From: Bacillota bacterium
Lineage (GTDB): Bacteria; Bacillota; Clostridia; Saccharofermentanales; DTU023
DNA length: 44,122 nt
Assembly: GCA_023622515.1 (NCBI GenBank)
Contig: JAMNZB010000071.1
Span: 1 to 44,122 of the forward strand
Reading direction: 5' to 3'
Both the position numbers and the translations under genes were made by a program. The notes under the pieces were generated by a model. It had not been told where the DNA came from and did no database searches. It saw nothing but the letters and a program-made list of their open reading frames with translations. Below, piece by piece: positions 24,428-33,641 of the stretch (position 1 is its first letter; every line of letters begins with the position of its first letter).

Positions 24428-24655
24428 ATGACATTGAAAGATGGTGACGTTGGTAGCTTTTATAGAGTCACTCGCATCAGTGGAAGTGGCCCTGTAAAAA
24501 GAAGAATTATGGATATGGGAATTACGAAAGGTTCCGAAATCTATATTAGAAAGCTGGCTCCCCTGGGAGATCCGATGCAGATCGAAGTGCGAAATTATGA
24601 GCTGAGTATCAGAAAAGATGACGCTGAAATGATAGAAGTGGAGGTGCTGGGATGA
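24428..24655 (+). CDS. feoA: FeoA family protein (second copy)
   Basis: A second FeoA, 75 residues, with RVTRISGSGPVKRRIMDMGITKGSEIYI, the usual R.R..DMG.T pattern, and APLGDPMQIEVRNYELSIRK, which is more canonical than the first copy. AGGAGGGAAGT precedes its ATG. It overlaps feoB by four bases (ATGA). Two FeoA proteins ahead of FeoB is a common clostridial arrangement; the division of labour is not known. Confidence 0.95.
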   Translation: MTLKDGDVGSFYRVTRISGSGPVKRRIMDMGITKGSEIYIRKLAPLGDPMQIEVRNYELSIRKDDAEMIEVEVLG

Positions 24656-26805
24656 AAGGAGAAATAACCATCGCCTTAGCCGGGAATCCCAATAGCGGAA
24701 AAACGACTCTTTTCAACGAGCTGACAGGCTCCCATCAATATGTGGGTAACTGGCCGGGTGTAACAGTAGAAAAAAAGACCGGGGAATACATCAAGAATGC
24801 CAATATCAAGTTTACAGACTTGCCGGGCATCTACTCTTTGTCCCCCTATACCTTGGAAGAGGTAATATCCAGAGATTATTTACTAAAGGGAAATCCTGAT
24901 TTAATTATCAACGTGGTAGATGGAAGCAACATTGAGAGAAGCTTGTATTTGACGACGCAGCTAGTTGAATTGGGCATACCGGTGGTTATCGCACTGAATA
25001 TGATAGACGTGGTCAGAAAAAATAATGACCGGATTGATACCGCAAAATTGGAAAAGGCTTTAAAGGTAAAAATCGTTGAAGTTTCAGCCCTGAAAAATGA
25101 AAACTTAGACGGTTTAATTGAGGCTTGTGTGGAGATTTATAAGCGGCAAGAAGAAATACAAAGCCCGAAAATCTTCTCGGAAAAAATTGAAGCCTATATT
25201 CAGGAGATTGAGGATTCCGTAGAAGCAATTAAAGGCAAACCGGCAAAACGTTGGCTGGCGGTTAAACTATTTGAAGAAGACGAAATACTTTTAAAAGAGC
25301 TGCAAGTTAGCTCAAGTGAAAAACATAGAATTTCAGAAATTGTAAAGCAAGCGGGCAAGGAGTATGACGATGACAGCGAAGGGATTATTACCGAAGCCAG
25401 ATATGATTATTTGACCGCAATGGTGGCCAAGCTTGTTAAAAAGGGGCGGGAAGGGCTTACTCAATCCGATAGGATCGACAAAATTGTCACCAACCGCTTT
25501 TTAGCCTTACCGATTTTTGTGGTTATTATGGCCGCTGTCTATTATATCTCTATTAACATTGTCGGGGGCCCGGTGACCGACTGGGTCAATGATGTTTTAA
25601 TCGGAGAAATCATCGCCGGGAATATAGGGAGTTTCCTGGAATCTATTGGTACTACAGAGTGGTTGGTGTCTTTGCTTGTTGACGGCATTATAGGCGGTGT
25701 AGGCGGAGTAGTTGGATTTTTACCCTTAATCGCCACCCTCTTTTTCTTTATTGCCATCCTGGAAGACATCGGCTACATGGCCAGAATAGCCTTTATCTTG
25801 GACAGGGTCTTCCGAAAATTCGGCTTGAGCGGTAAGAGTTTTATCCCCATCCTTATCGGTACGGGCTGTTCCGTTCCCGGGATTATCGGCACGAGGACCA
25901 TTGAAAATGACCGGGACAGACGGATGACCATTACCCTTGCCTCCATGATGCCTTGCGGGGCCAAGACGGACATTATCGCCATGTTTGCAGCGGTCTTCGG
26001 CGGTGTTTGGTGGTTCGGTCCCTTGTGGTATTTTGCCGGAATTGCCGCCGTTGTTATCTCCGGCATTATGTTAAAGAAGACGGAGAGATTCCACGGTGAA
26101 CCCTCTCCCTTTATTATGGAGCTGCCTGAATATCATATGCCCAGTCCGAAAAATGTATTTAAAGCTACTTTCAGCCGCTGTAAGGCCTTCCTGGTAAAAG
26201 CAGGGACAATCATTCTCCTTGCTACGGTGGCCATTTGGTTCTTACAAAATATTACTATTGACGGACAGTTTGCAAGTTTTGCCGATGACGGTACGGACTC
26301 TGTCCTGTCTTTCTTAGGAAAGAAAATTGCCTGGATTTTTGCCCCCTTAGGCTTCGGAGACTGGATTGCGGCCGTGGCTTCCGTCTTAGGGCTGATTGCT
26401 AAAGAAGTTGTCGTTTCCACCTTTGGAGTCTTGGCTAATTTAGGAGAAGTCGATCCGGACAGCTCCGCCTTAAGCAGCTTTGTAGCTTCAAATTTTAATA
26501 CCGCATCCATGTTGTCCTTTATGCTCTTCAACCAATTTACCATTCCCTGTTTTGCAGCGATTGGCGCCATCAGGCAGGAAATGAACAGTAAGAAGTGGAC
26601 TCTCTTTGCCCTGGGCTACATCATGGCCTTTTCGTATACCATATCCCTGATGGTCTATCAATTCGGCCTCATTTTCATCGAAGGGGCAAGCTTCAGTATT
26701 GGAACCTTTGTGGCCATTGTTGTTCTTATATGCTATCTATACCTCTTGTTCAGACCCAATAAATATAAGGAAGATCGACTGGTTTTGCGTTCTGTTACAG
26801 AATAG
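24652..26805 (+). CDS. feoB: Ferrous iron transporter FeoB
   Basis: GTP-binding inner membrane Fe(II) transporter, 717 residues, a normal full length. The N-terminal G domain shows G1 GNPNSGKTT, the switch region NWPGVTVEKKTG, G3 DLPGIYSL, VVDGSNIERSLYLT and G4 NMID. The membrane part contains the two Gate-type repeats: the first around FLPLIATLFFFIAILEDIGYMAR and PILIGTGCSVPGI, the latter with the conserved cysteine, and the second around GLIAKEVVVSTFG. PSPFIMELPEYHMP between them is a family hallmark. Ends shortly before a strong terminator. No FeoC gene follows. Confidence 0.97.
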   Translation: MKGEITIALAGNPNSGKTTLFNELTGSHQYVGNWPGVTVEKKTGEYIKNANIKFTDLPGIYSLSPYTLEEVISRDYLLKGNPDLIINVVDGSNIERSLYLTTQLVELGIPVVIALNMIDVVRKNNDRIDTAKLEKALKVKIVEVSALKNENLDGLIEACVEIYKRQEEIQSPKIFSEKIEAYIQEIEDSVEAIKGKPAKRWLAVKLFEEDEILLKELQVSSSEKHRISEIVKQAGKEYDDDSEGIITEARYDYLTAMVAKLVKKGREGLTQSDRIDKIVTNRFLALPIFVVIMAAVYYISINIVGGPVTDWVNDVLIGEIIAGNIGSFLESIGTTEWLVSLLVDGIIGGVGGVVGFLPLIATLFFFIAILEDIGYMARIAFILDRVFRKFGLSGKSFIPILIGTGCSVPGIIGTRTIENDRDRRMTITLASMMPCGAKTDIIAMFAAVFGGVWWFGPLWYFAGIAAVVISGIMLKKTERFHGEPSPFIMELPEYHMPSPKNVFKATFSRCKAFLVKAGTIILLATVAIWFLQNITIDGQFASFADDGTDSVLSFLGKKIAWIFAPLGFGDWIAAVASVLGLIAKEVVVSTFGVLANLGEVDPDSSALSSFVASNFNTASMLSFMLFNQFTIPCFAAIGAIRQEMNSKKWTLFALGYIMAFSYTISLMVYQFGLIFIEGASFSIGTFVAIVVLICYLYLLFRPNKYKEDRLVLRSVTE

Positions 26806-26850
26806 GAAAGCGAAGAAAATCAGTAGCTTGTTAAGCGGTCTGGCAAAAGT

Positions 26851-26892
26851 AAAAACAGTAAGCCCCCTCCTCCCCGGGCTTACTGTTTTTTA
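26851..26892 (+). terminator. feo operon terminator
   Basis: Near-perfect stem AAAAACAGTAAGCCC / GGGCTTACTGTTTTT around a short C-rich loop, ending in a T-run. The symmetry means it can also work on the opposite strand. Confidence 0.92.
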
Positions 26893-26952
26893 TACCAGCA
26901 AACAAGTCGACCTGTTTAACAAAGCCCTCCTCCCCGGGCTTACTGTTTTTTA
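26862..26952. repeat. Duplicated 3' half of the feo terminator
   Basis: The loop, right arm and T-run of the terminator (26862-26892) are repeated almost exactly at 26923-26952, 60 bases on. The second copy lacks the left arm, so it cannot form the same hairpin alone but can compete for it. The rest of the gap to 27083 contains no gene. Confidence 0.8.
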
Positions 26953-27082
26953 GCCTAAAAGACCCTTGCAGCCCAATTTCTCTGCCTCAGCTTGAATTTT
27001 TACTTAAAACTAACAAGATTGACTTGTCATAGCCGGTCCGGATGGCTGAATATATTTAGACAAGGCTCGAGGGGAGGACAAG

Positions 27083-27991
27083 ATGGACAAGATTATTGAG
27101 GTTAAAAATCTTGATAAAAGCTATGGCAAAACCCAGGTCCTTTTTGATATTAACTTGGAAGTAAAAAGGGGCGAGTGCCTGGGCATTGTAGGCGGGAACG
27201 GAGCCGGAAAAACCACCCTCCTGGAATGTATAGAGGGAATTAGGGGCTGGCAAAGGGGCGATATTTTAATTAAGAGCTTGACCATCAAAAAGGAGGCCAA
27301 GCAACTAAGGAAAATCTTAGGGGTTCAGCTCCAATCTTCCTCCTTGCCGGCAGAGATTAAAGTAAAAGAAGCGGTAGAACTATTTGCCGTTGAACATGAT
27401 GTAGGGGTGGAAGAAAAACTCTACGATGAGCTGGATGTAAGGAATTTATTGGACAAGCAATATGGGAAATTGTCGACCGGGCAAAAAAGACGCCTCCACC
27501 TCCTCTTGGCAATACTTCACAACCCCGAAATCCTGATTTTAGACGAGCCTACAGCCGGCCTGGATGTCAACTCCAAGTATCTTCTCTACACGAAAATTAA
27601 CGAGCTCAAGGAAGAAGGCAAGACCATCCTCCTGACCTCCCATGATATGTATGAAGTAGAAAACCTATGTGACCGGGTTCTTTTTATCGACAAGGGACGG
27701 ATTAGTAAGGAATTGACGGAAGAAAGCTTGCTGGAAGGAGACCGGCATATCATTGCCGTCTCCAGCCAAAAAAACAGCCTGAGGCAGGTGGATACCATGT
27801 ATGCCAATTTGCTTGAAACAAAAGACAGGGAGATATTTTTTGAGTGTAGTAATATCAATGCTTGTCTTACAGAGCTCCTGGAACACTTAGCGGCCCGGGA
27901 TGACCAAATCGAAAATATCTATGTGAAAAAGAAAACGGTCGAAGAGGAGTTAACCAAGATGATGCGAGGTGGCGGCCATGAAATCTCTTAA
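27083..27991 (+). CDS. ABC-2 type transporter ATPase
   Basis: Nucleotide-binding subunit of 302 residues, the DrrA/CcmA-like class with a C-terminal accessory region. It has Walker A GGNGAGKTT near residue 37, the Q-loop in LGVQLQSSSLPAEI, the signature LSTGQKRR, Walker B ILILDEPTAGLD and the switch histidine in LLTSHDMYE. GGGGAGGAC precedes the ATG. It overlaps the permease gene by 14 bases. The substrate is unknown; this class exports drugs, lantibiotics, polysaccharides or lipids. The large exported protein downstream is the only hint, and not a strong one. Confidence 0.93.
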   Translation: MDKIIEVKNLDKSYGKTQVLFDINLEVKRGECLGIVGGNGAGKTTLLECIEGIRGWQRGDILIKSLTIKKEAKQLRKILGVQLQSSSLPAEIKVKEAVELFAVEHDVGVEEKLYDELDVRNLLDKQYGKLSTGQKRRLHLLLAILHNPEILILDEPTAGLDVNSKYLLYTKINELKEEGKTILLTSHDMYEVENLCDRVLFIDKGRISKELTEESLLEGDRHIIAVSSQKNSLRQVDTMYANLLETKDREIFFECSNINACLTELLEHLAARDDQIENIYVKKKTVEEELTKMMRGGGHEIS

Positions 27992-28700
27992 AGCCCTTTT
28001 GGTCAATTTGAAAATTTACTATGTGATGACCTTCAGGAATGTTTTCTTGCTCATCGCCCACTATCTCTTGCCCATCATATTTTACCTCCTCTTCAGTGTG
28101 GTTTTTGTAGGCATTGACCCGAGCAATAAAGAGACCATCATCATGAGCATGACCGCCTTTGCCTTGGCCATGAACAGTTATATCGGCTTGCCGGGCAGTG
28201 TTGTCCGTTATGCTATTGGTGACATTAAAAGAGCCTATATAGCAGGCGGAATCAGCCTCTGGCGCGTCTTTGTCTGTGCCGCTATCAGCAATATGGTCCA
28301 TTGCCTTATCACTTCCCTGGTCATCCTCTTGACGGCGGGACCTCTGTTTGAAGCCGTCCTGCCGGAATCGATGCCCCGCTACTTTATAGCCCTCTTTATC
28401 AGTATTCTGTTATCCACACTTGTGGGAGTGGCTATAGGCATGTTCTCGAAGGCGGAAAGTATGGCTACCCTGGTATCACAAACCGTCTTCCTGCCCTCCC
28501 TCTTCCTTAGCGGGACTATGATAGCCATTGAGTTTCTGCCCGATTTCCTGCAAAAAATGTCCAACATCATTCCTTTGAAGCATAGTTATGTTTTACTGCA
28601 AGGCTACGATAAAAACGCCCTAATCATCTCCTTAGCCTTTATAGCCGCCTTGCTCATTCTCCTCCTGCTAAGATACCGCTTTATTATCCGGAGAGAGTAG
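27978..28700 (+). CDS. ABC-2 type transporter permease
   Basis: Integral membrane partner of the preceding ATPase, 240 residues with six membrane segments. It carries an N-terminal amphipathic part before NVFLLIAHYLLPIIFYLLF and the ABC-2 signature region around SQTVFLPSLFLSGTMIAIEFLP, ending IIPLKHSYVLLQGY. ATG 27978 follows GAGGTGG by five bases; a GTG at 27969 is less well placed. Tight overlap with the ATPase supports one complex. Confidence 0.9.
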   Translation: MKSLKALLVNLKIYYVMTFRNVFLLIAHYLLPIIFYLLFSVVFVGIDPSNKETIIMSMTAFALAMNSYIGLPGSVVRYAIGDIKRAYIAGGISLWRVFVCAAISNMVHCLITSLVILLTAGPLFEAVLPESMPRYFIALFISILLSTLVGVAIGMFSKAESMATLVSQTVFLPSLFLSGTMIAIEFLPDFLQKMSNIIPLKHSYVLLQGYDKNALIISLAFIAALLILLLLRYRFIIRRE

Positions 28701-28807
28701 GGACTGTATTTTTAACTACTTCATTGGTAAAATTTTTAAAAGAGAATTAGATTTCCCTTTAAGAATTGAGCCCGGACCCGGGCATGAGGCAAGAGGAGGA
28801 ACTTGCT

Positions 28808-30595
28808 ATGAAACCGGTATATATTGTTCTTACCCTGGTCATAATAATCAGCCTAAGCTCCTATATGCTTTCGCCGACCAATGAATTAGCGGAGATGCCG
28901 GGAGGGATTTCCGATTATTCCAACCCGAAGGCCCCCAAGACCATAACGTCAAAGGATATTAAGAGTTTTAGCAGCTCCTTCCGCTATGCGGATGAGCCGC
29001 AAGTCTTTACATACTATGATTTTCGTGCAGAAAAACAGGATGACGGGAGGGTAGAAGTCACTTGGGAAGACTATGGCGAAGAGTTAATAGCTGAAGTCGG
29101 CCCGGAATTCTTACAAAGTCTGCAGGACATTATCGATAAACATGGCCTGGCGGGTTATAACGGTGTAAACAGGGTGACGAGCGGCCTCCCTTATGAATTT
29201 GGGCCCTGCCATATGCATGCCGAGTATGAATCCGGGGAAAGCATCAACTTTTACATGGATGGTGAACCCTATAGTGAGTGGATGGGTGATTTTGTAGAAC
29301 TCTTTTTGCCTGAATTTCCCGGTCAAGGTAAGGAGCTTAATCTTCACTCCGATTTGCCTATCAGCCGCTTTTATTACAGCCACAGCGGTATGATCCTGCC
29401 CCAGCTTTACAGCTTTGAGCTGGAAAAAGAGGGAAATGACTATAGCCTTAGAGCGGAATTTTTTGATTATGAGCATTTTTATGGCGATGTGGAGTTCGTC
29501 TTGGAAGGTGAGGAAAACAGGGATATCCTGGAATATATCTACACCAGACTAGTTGATATCTGTGATACTTGTGAAATCTATTCCTGGAACGGCTTTGACG
29601 AGTCCGATAATAGTGTCCGAGACGGGACCATGTTCCAAATCATTATAGACTTTGAAAATGGTGAGTTTATCAGTGCCTACGGGAACAATGTCTTTCCTGA
29701 GTCCTTTTTTCTGGCTGAAGAAGAGTTGGAAAACTTGCTGGAGGAGATTAAGGCCTTCCATAGAGAGTTAAACCCGCCGCTAATTAAAAGCGGTGTCTAT
29801 TTGAACAAGGCCAAGCCGGTCGCGGGCTATCTTTTCTTCGACACAGCTGACAGGTCTTGGCGGAGTTCCCCCTCGCTGGCCATGAGTTATTCTATTGGCG
29901 GGAACTTCCAAGTGGAAGGAAACCGTATTAGGCTTACCAGCCAGGATGAGTCTGTAGAGCTGGTCTTTGAAGCCCAGGAGAAAGACCGGCTGAAACTGGT
30001 CTCCCTAGTTTGTGAAAAGGAAGACCTGAAAGATTGGTGGCAGGAAGGCGACAGCTATACTTTTATGCCCGATGAATCTATTCCCGGCCTGGCGGAAGGT
30101 AGGGCCTGCCCTGCTGATGAAGCCCTTGCCCTGGCAAAAGAAGAAGGGCTGGTGGTTTTTGAAGATTTCCTGCTGACGGCCGGAGGCGAAGCCTGGGAGG
30201 AGTTCTGTGAAAAGGTAAATAGGGGGGAGGCAGCCCGTGTTTTCAGTGCCTTCTACTATACGCTGGATGAAGAGTATGTAGACCCTGAAGTCTATGAGAT
30301 AGAGAAAGACAATTACCCCCAACTCTACATCAACAAACTAGAGTATGAGGAAGATGTTTTCACTATTGCCGTAAGAGAGTCTACAGAGAGCGAATATGAG
30401 GAAGGGCAGAGATTTAAGTATCTGAAGCACTATAGCGAAGAGATGGAATGGGCAGGCCATGTTTTTTCCTATGAGTACTTTATTCTTGTCAATGATGATG
30501 GGGTCAGCTTGGAAGATATAAGGCAAAGCCTGGCCAGTTCGCAGAGTGATGACCGGATTCCTCACTTCCTGGTCTACTGTGACCTGCTTGACTGA
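28808..30595 (+). CDS. Large exported protein of unknown function
   Basis: 595 residues from ATG 28808, which has GAGGAGG seven bases upstream; the open frame extends 14 codons earlier. There is one hydrophobic N-terminal segment (IVLTLVIIISLSSYM) that can act as a signal or anchor, and no lipobox. The rest is acidic and rich in aromatic residues (repeated patterns such as YYDFRAEKQDDGR, YGDVEFVLEGEEN, MFQIIIDFENGEF), suggesting repeated beta-rich domains: two similar segments appear near residues 60-200 and 200-330. No catalytic motif is recognised. It is downstream of an ABC-2 transporter but separated by 107 bases. Function not assigned. Confidence 0.8.
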   Translation: MKPVYIVLTLVIIISLSSYMLSPTNELAEMPGGISDYSNPKAPKTITSKDIKSFSSSFRYADEPQVFTYYDFRAEKQDDGRVEVTWEDYGEELIAEVGPEFLQSLQDIIDKHGLAGYNGVNRVTSGLPYEFGPCHMHAEYESGESINFYMDGEPYSEWMGDFVELFLPEFPGQGKELNLHSDLPISRFYYSHSGMILPQLYSFELEKEGNDYSLRAEFFDYEHFYGDVEFVLEGEENRDILEYIYTRLVDICDTCEIYSWNGFDESDNSVRDGTMFQIIIDFENGEFISAYGNNVFPESFFLAEEELENLLEEIKAFHRELNPPLIKSGVYLNKAKPVAGYLFFDTADRSWRSSPSLAMSYSIGGNFQVEGNRIRLTSQDESVELVFEAQEKDRLKLVSLVCEKEDLKDWWQEGDSYTFMPDESIPGLAEGRACPADEALALAKEEGLVVFEDFLLTAGGEAWEEFCEKVNRGEAARVFSAFYYTLDEEYVDPEVYEIEKDNYPQLYINKLEYEEDVFTIAVRESTESEYEEGQRFKYLKHYSEEMEWAGHVFSYEYFILVNDDGVSLEDIRQSLASSQSDDRIPHFLVYCDLLD

Positions 30596-30599
30596 GTAA

Positions 30600-30872
30600 T
30601 GTGGAACGGCCATACATTTAACCCGGGAAGTTATGGAGCAAGGGCAGTATTACTATGATCATTCTGACGATGTTTACCGCGAAAATAAAATGACGGAAAA
30701 CTTTATCCGCGCCTTTGACTTGCTGGACGGTGAAAAAGTCATGGGCATCTATGGCGCGGCCCACACGGGCCTTTACAGCAAGGATTTTACCCGCAAGGTT
30801 CCCTGTATGGCCAACCAGCTGAGGGAACACTATGGTGATATTATTTACTCGGAAAATTTGTCCGGCTGCTAA
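30600..30872 (+). pseudogene. C-terminal gene remnant, first of three
   Basis: A frame open from just after a stop at 30597 reads IHLTREVMEQGQYYYD, NFIRAFDLLDGEKVMG and IYGAAHTGLYSK before ending at 30872. The GxxxAAHTG piece is weakly reminiscent of TraB/Tiki-type hydrolases, but I cannot assign it. There is no proper start or ribosome site, so it looks like the tail of a gene whose front is gone. It begins within five bases of the preceding gene's stop. Confidence 0.55.
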
Positions 30873-30981
30873 CGGTCGCAGAGGGATAGGCTACGTACTG
30901 CAGGGTCTCCAACTTTTGCAAGCGCTGAAAGACCTGCTCTTTTCCCGCAGGGAAAATACTCGTTCTTTTTACTCTTTTCAT
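30841..30981 (-). pseudogene. N-terminal remnant of an SRPBCC-family gene
   Basis: On the minus strand, AAGGAG nine bases before ATG 30981 opens a frame reading MKRVKRTSIFPAGKEQVFQR, then LQKLETLQYVAYPSATV. This is the typical first strand and helix of SRPBCC (START-like) proteins. The frame ends after 46 codons at 30841, inside the convergent remnant at 30600-30872. The family needs about 140 residues, so the gene was cut. Confidence 0.6.
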
Positions 30982-31066
30982 ACTCTGAATCTCCTTACAA
31001 ACTTCCGCTTAGCCGCTTAAACAAAAGGCCAGGTCCGCTTGGGAACATTATATACCGGCCGGCTAA

Positions 31067-31193
31067 ACTCTTTCCCGGGATATTTTCATATTCGGAGACG
31101 GCAAATGGCGAAAATACCCGGATTTAACCTTGGCAAAATTGTTTGCCGGAGCCGGGCATTATAGAATAGAGGCAAAAGACTTGTCAAAGTAGT
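31067..31193 (+). pseudogene. C-terminal gene remnant, third of three
   Basis: After a stop at 31064 the frame reads RDIFIFGDGKWRKYPDLTLA, then KLFAGAGHYRIEAKDLSK and a stop at 31191-31193. Composition and codon choice look coding, but there is no start. I do not recognise the family. It ends 12 bases before the hydrolase start codon, so this fragment may be the old upstream neighbour in that operon. Confidence 0.45.
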
Positions 31194-31205
31194 TTGGAAG
31201 AATTC

Positions 31206-32150
31206 ATGAAATATTTAAAAAACATATTGATAATAGCCGGAATCGCCTTATGCATGTTTGTCGCATTTTTCGGCCTTTTTGCCCTATACAATCAGATAGC
31301 CTTACGGCTGGAAAAGGGACAGATTGAGCCTAATGGCCGGCTTGTGGACCTGGGCGGTTACCGGGTCCATGTTTATACTGAAGGTGAGAGGGAGGAGACT
31401 CCCCCCTTGGTCTTTTTGTCCGGCTCAGCTACGGTCGCCCCCGCCTACGATTTTAAAGCCTTGTACAGGCTCCTGTCTGACGAATACCGGATCGCTGTCG
31501 TGGAAAAAGTCGGTTACGGCTATTCGGATATTGTTGACCTGGAACGTGATATTGACTCTCTGGTGAATGAGCTGAGAAGGGCCCTGGCCGGAGCGGATAT
31601 AAAGGGGCCCTACCTGCTGCTTCCCCATTCCCTGTCGGGCTTGGAAGCCCTTTACTGGGCGCAGGAATTCCCGGAGGAAGTAGCGGCTATTATCGGCCTG
31701 GACATGGCCGTCCCCTCTGCCTATGATGACTTTGATTTTGCAAAAGTTGAACAGAGGATGAAGCTTGGCGCCCTGTCTGTAAAGCTCGGCTTACTTCGGA
31801 TTCCCGGCCTCTACCCCCTGCACGAAAGCCCTTTAAGCGACACGGAAAAAAAGCAGCAGGAACTGCTTATGTACAGGAATGCCCTTAACCTTGACTATAT
31901 AGCTGAGGCTAAAGCAATCTATGATAATGCGCAAAGGGTAAAAGCGGGCGGGGCAGTCTCTTGTCCTATTCTGATGTTTGTCTCCGATGGAAGGGAGACG
32001 GGTGATGCTTGGATAGAGGCGCAAAAGAAGTTTGCCGAAGAGCATGATGCCCTGATAGCAATTCTTGATTGCGGCCACTACCTCCATCACTACAAGAGCG
32101 GGGAAATGGCCGCGGAGATAAAACTTTTTCTTAAAAAAGAGGGATGGTAA
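31206..32150 (+). CDS. Alpha/beta hydrolase, membrane-anchored
   Basis: A 314-residue hydrolase. An N-terminal membrane segment (IAGIALCMFVAFFGLFAL) is followed by the alpha/beta fold. The oxyanion region is VFLSGSATVAPAYDF, the nucleophile elbow is LLPHSLSGLEA (GHSxSG-like with Pro in place of the first Gly), the acid is probably in ILMFVSDGRETGD and the histidine in DCGHYLHHY. The catalytic set therefore appears complete. ATG 31206 is preceded by GGAAG at a short distance; TTG 31194 is an alternative. The substrate cannot be told. It is followed by the zinc-ribbon protein after 54 bases. Confidence 0.87.
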   Translation: MKYLKNILIIAGIALCMFVAFFGLFALYNQIALRLEKGQIEPNGRLVDLGGYRVHVYTEGEREETPPLVFLSGSATVAPAYDFKALYRLLSDEYRIAVVEKVGYGYSDIVDLERDIDSLVNELRRALAGADIKGPYLLLPHSLSGLEALYWAQEFPEEVAAIIGLDMAVPSAYDDFDFAKVEQRMKLGALSVKLGLLRIPGLYPLHESPLSDTEKKQQELLMYRNALNLDYIAEAKAIYDNAQRVKAGGAVSCPILMFVSDGRETGDAWIEAQKKFAEEHDALIAILDCGHYLHHYKSGEMAAEIKLFLKKEGW

Positions 32151-32204
32151 GGAAGGGGCTTGGTAGGGTGAAAGACAGCGAAATAGATTCCGGGGGATTG
32201 CAAA

Positions 32205-33500
32205 ATGGGTGAAAACGAGGGATTAAAGGCCTATATTTCCGACTACAGTGAGATGTTTACTGAATTTCTCCAAGAATTAGAGGCTTGGTGTGAGAGCGGC
32301 AAGGAGCCGGCAACTGGCGACCAAGACCTCCGCCATTACTTAGACCTGGAAGAAAAAAGGCTGAAAAAGCGAGGTCTTTCCATGAAGGCGAGGCTAAAGA
32401 CCTTTGGCGACGCCCTTCAGACCTCAAAGCTTGTAAGTGCTATGAGCCGGGACCCTTTTCATATTGCCCGCTATTCCCGGTCACAACATTACCAATCGGT
32501 GGAAAAAACAATCTCTTATGAGCGTAACGGGCAAGAGGTATACCGAAAAAAAGACGATTATGACGTGATTTTGACCATCATGGAAGCGGCCTCGGAAGAA
32601 CAGGCCTCCATAGGCGGGATGGACTATGTATGCCCTGCCTGTGGTGGTATTTCCAAGATTCGGGCCTTGCAGGAAGAAGGCTGCCCCTATTGTGGCAGCC
32701 ACTTCCTTATGAGTGAACTTTTTCCTAAAGTGAGCAACTATTGGTTCAATAAAAGTGTCAGCATCCCCGAAAAATTTGATTCCGATATGAAAAAATGGAT
32801 TGGGGGAACCATTTCTGTCGTGGCCCTTAGCTTTTTTATCTACCTCATGTTTGCCGACCGCCGGACCGGCCTGGGCCTTAAAATCCTTAAAGCCCTGCTA
32901 GGCGGCGCTTTTGCCGGGGCAATCTGGGGCTATATGCTCTTTTGCGGAAAAATTTTGTTTCGTTTGGGCCGGCTTGCGGTCAGGGGTACTAAGGTGAGCC
33001 TGGGGACAAAAAAGGGCAAGGCTAAAATTGATCGATTTTTGTCTCAGTTTGACCCGGCCTTTAATTATGAATATTTCCAAGGGAAAGTCCTATCCCTGGT
33101 GCGAAGCATTATCTTGACCGATGACCCGTCCAATCAACCCCAGTATGGGGGAAAGGCCCTGGACCCTGAATTTGAGCGCTACCTGCATATTAACTACGCC
33201 GGCGGCATCGGCCTTGACCATGCCCAAGTGAAAAATGGCCGAATAATGGTCAGCTTGGATATATTTCTGCTCAATACGGTGGACGGCGAGCGGGGAATCG
33301 AAGAGAGACTGGAAAGGCTCAGGGTGAAGATGGAGCATCTGGCCGCCTTCCGGATTGATCCGGAATTTTCCATCCAGCGGGTCAGCTGCCAGTCTTGCGG
33401 CTCTTCCTTCAATGCCTTAAAAGAAAAACACTGCCCCTACTGCGGGACTGCCTACCAGCCGGAAGAAGCGGACTGGCTGGTGACGGAAATAAGTCGTTGA
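32205..33500 (+). CDS. Zinc-ribbon membrane protein with Tim44-like domain
   Basis: A 431-residue protein with a charged N-terminal helical part. A first zinc ribbon is formed by CPACGG and CPYCGSHF (around residues 145-167). Two or so membrane segments follow (TISVVALSFFIYLMFA; ALLGGAFAGAIWGYMLF). A Tim44-like region comes next (FDPAFNYEYFQGKVLSLVRSII through FLLNTVDGERGIEERLERLR). A second zinc ribbon is at the C-terminus (CQSCGSSF and CPYCGTAY). Ribosome site GGGGG is just upstream of ATG 32205. Such proteins are common in Clostridia and their role is not established; membrane assembly or envelope stress are the usual guesses. Confidence 0.8.
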   Translation: MGENEGLKAYISDYSEMFTEFLQELEAWCESGKEPATGDQDLRHYLDLEEKRLKKRGLSMKARLKTFGDALQTSKLVSAMSRDPFHIARYSRSQHYQSVEKTISYERNGQEVYRKKDDYDVILTIMEAASEEQASIGGMDYVCPACGGISKIRALQEEGCPYCGSHFLMSELFPKVSNYWFNKSVSIPEKFDSDMKKWIGGTISVVALSFFIYLMFADRRTGLGLKILKALLGGAFAGAIWGYMLFCGKILFRLGRLAVRGTKVSLGTKKGKAKIDRFLSQFDPAFNYEYFQGKVLSLVRSIILTDDPSNQPQYGGKALDPEFERYLHINYAGGIGLDHAQVKNGRIMVSLDIFLLNTVDGERGIEERLERLRVKMEHLAAFRIDPEFSIQRVSCQSCGSSFNALKEKHCPYCGTAYQPEEADWLVTEISR

Positions 33501-33641
33501 GCCTGTAGAGGGCCGAGCAGCTTGTTGTCTACTGCCGGAGTAGTATTGACGCCGCTTTTATTTACTAAGGGACAAATTCCTTCCTGAAGACATTTAAGCT
33601 TTTGGAAAAGGGAGAGTAAAGTTCATTTAAGTAGCTTTAAC

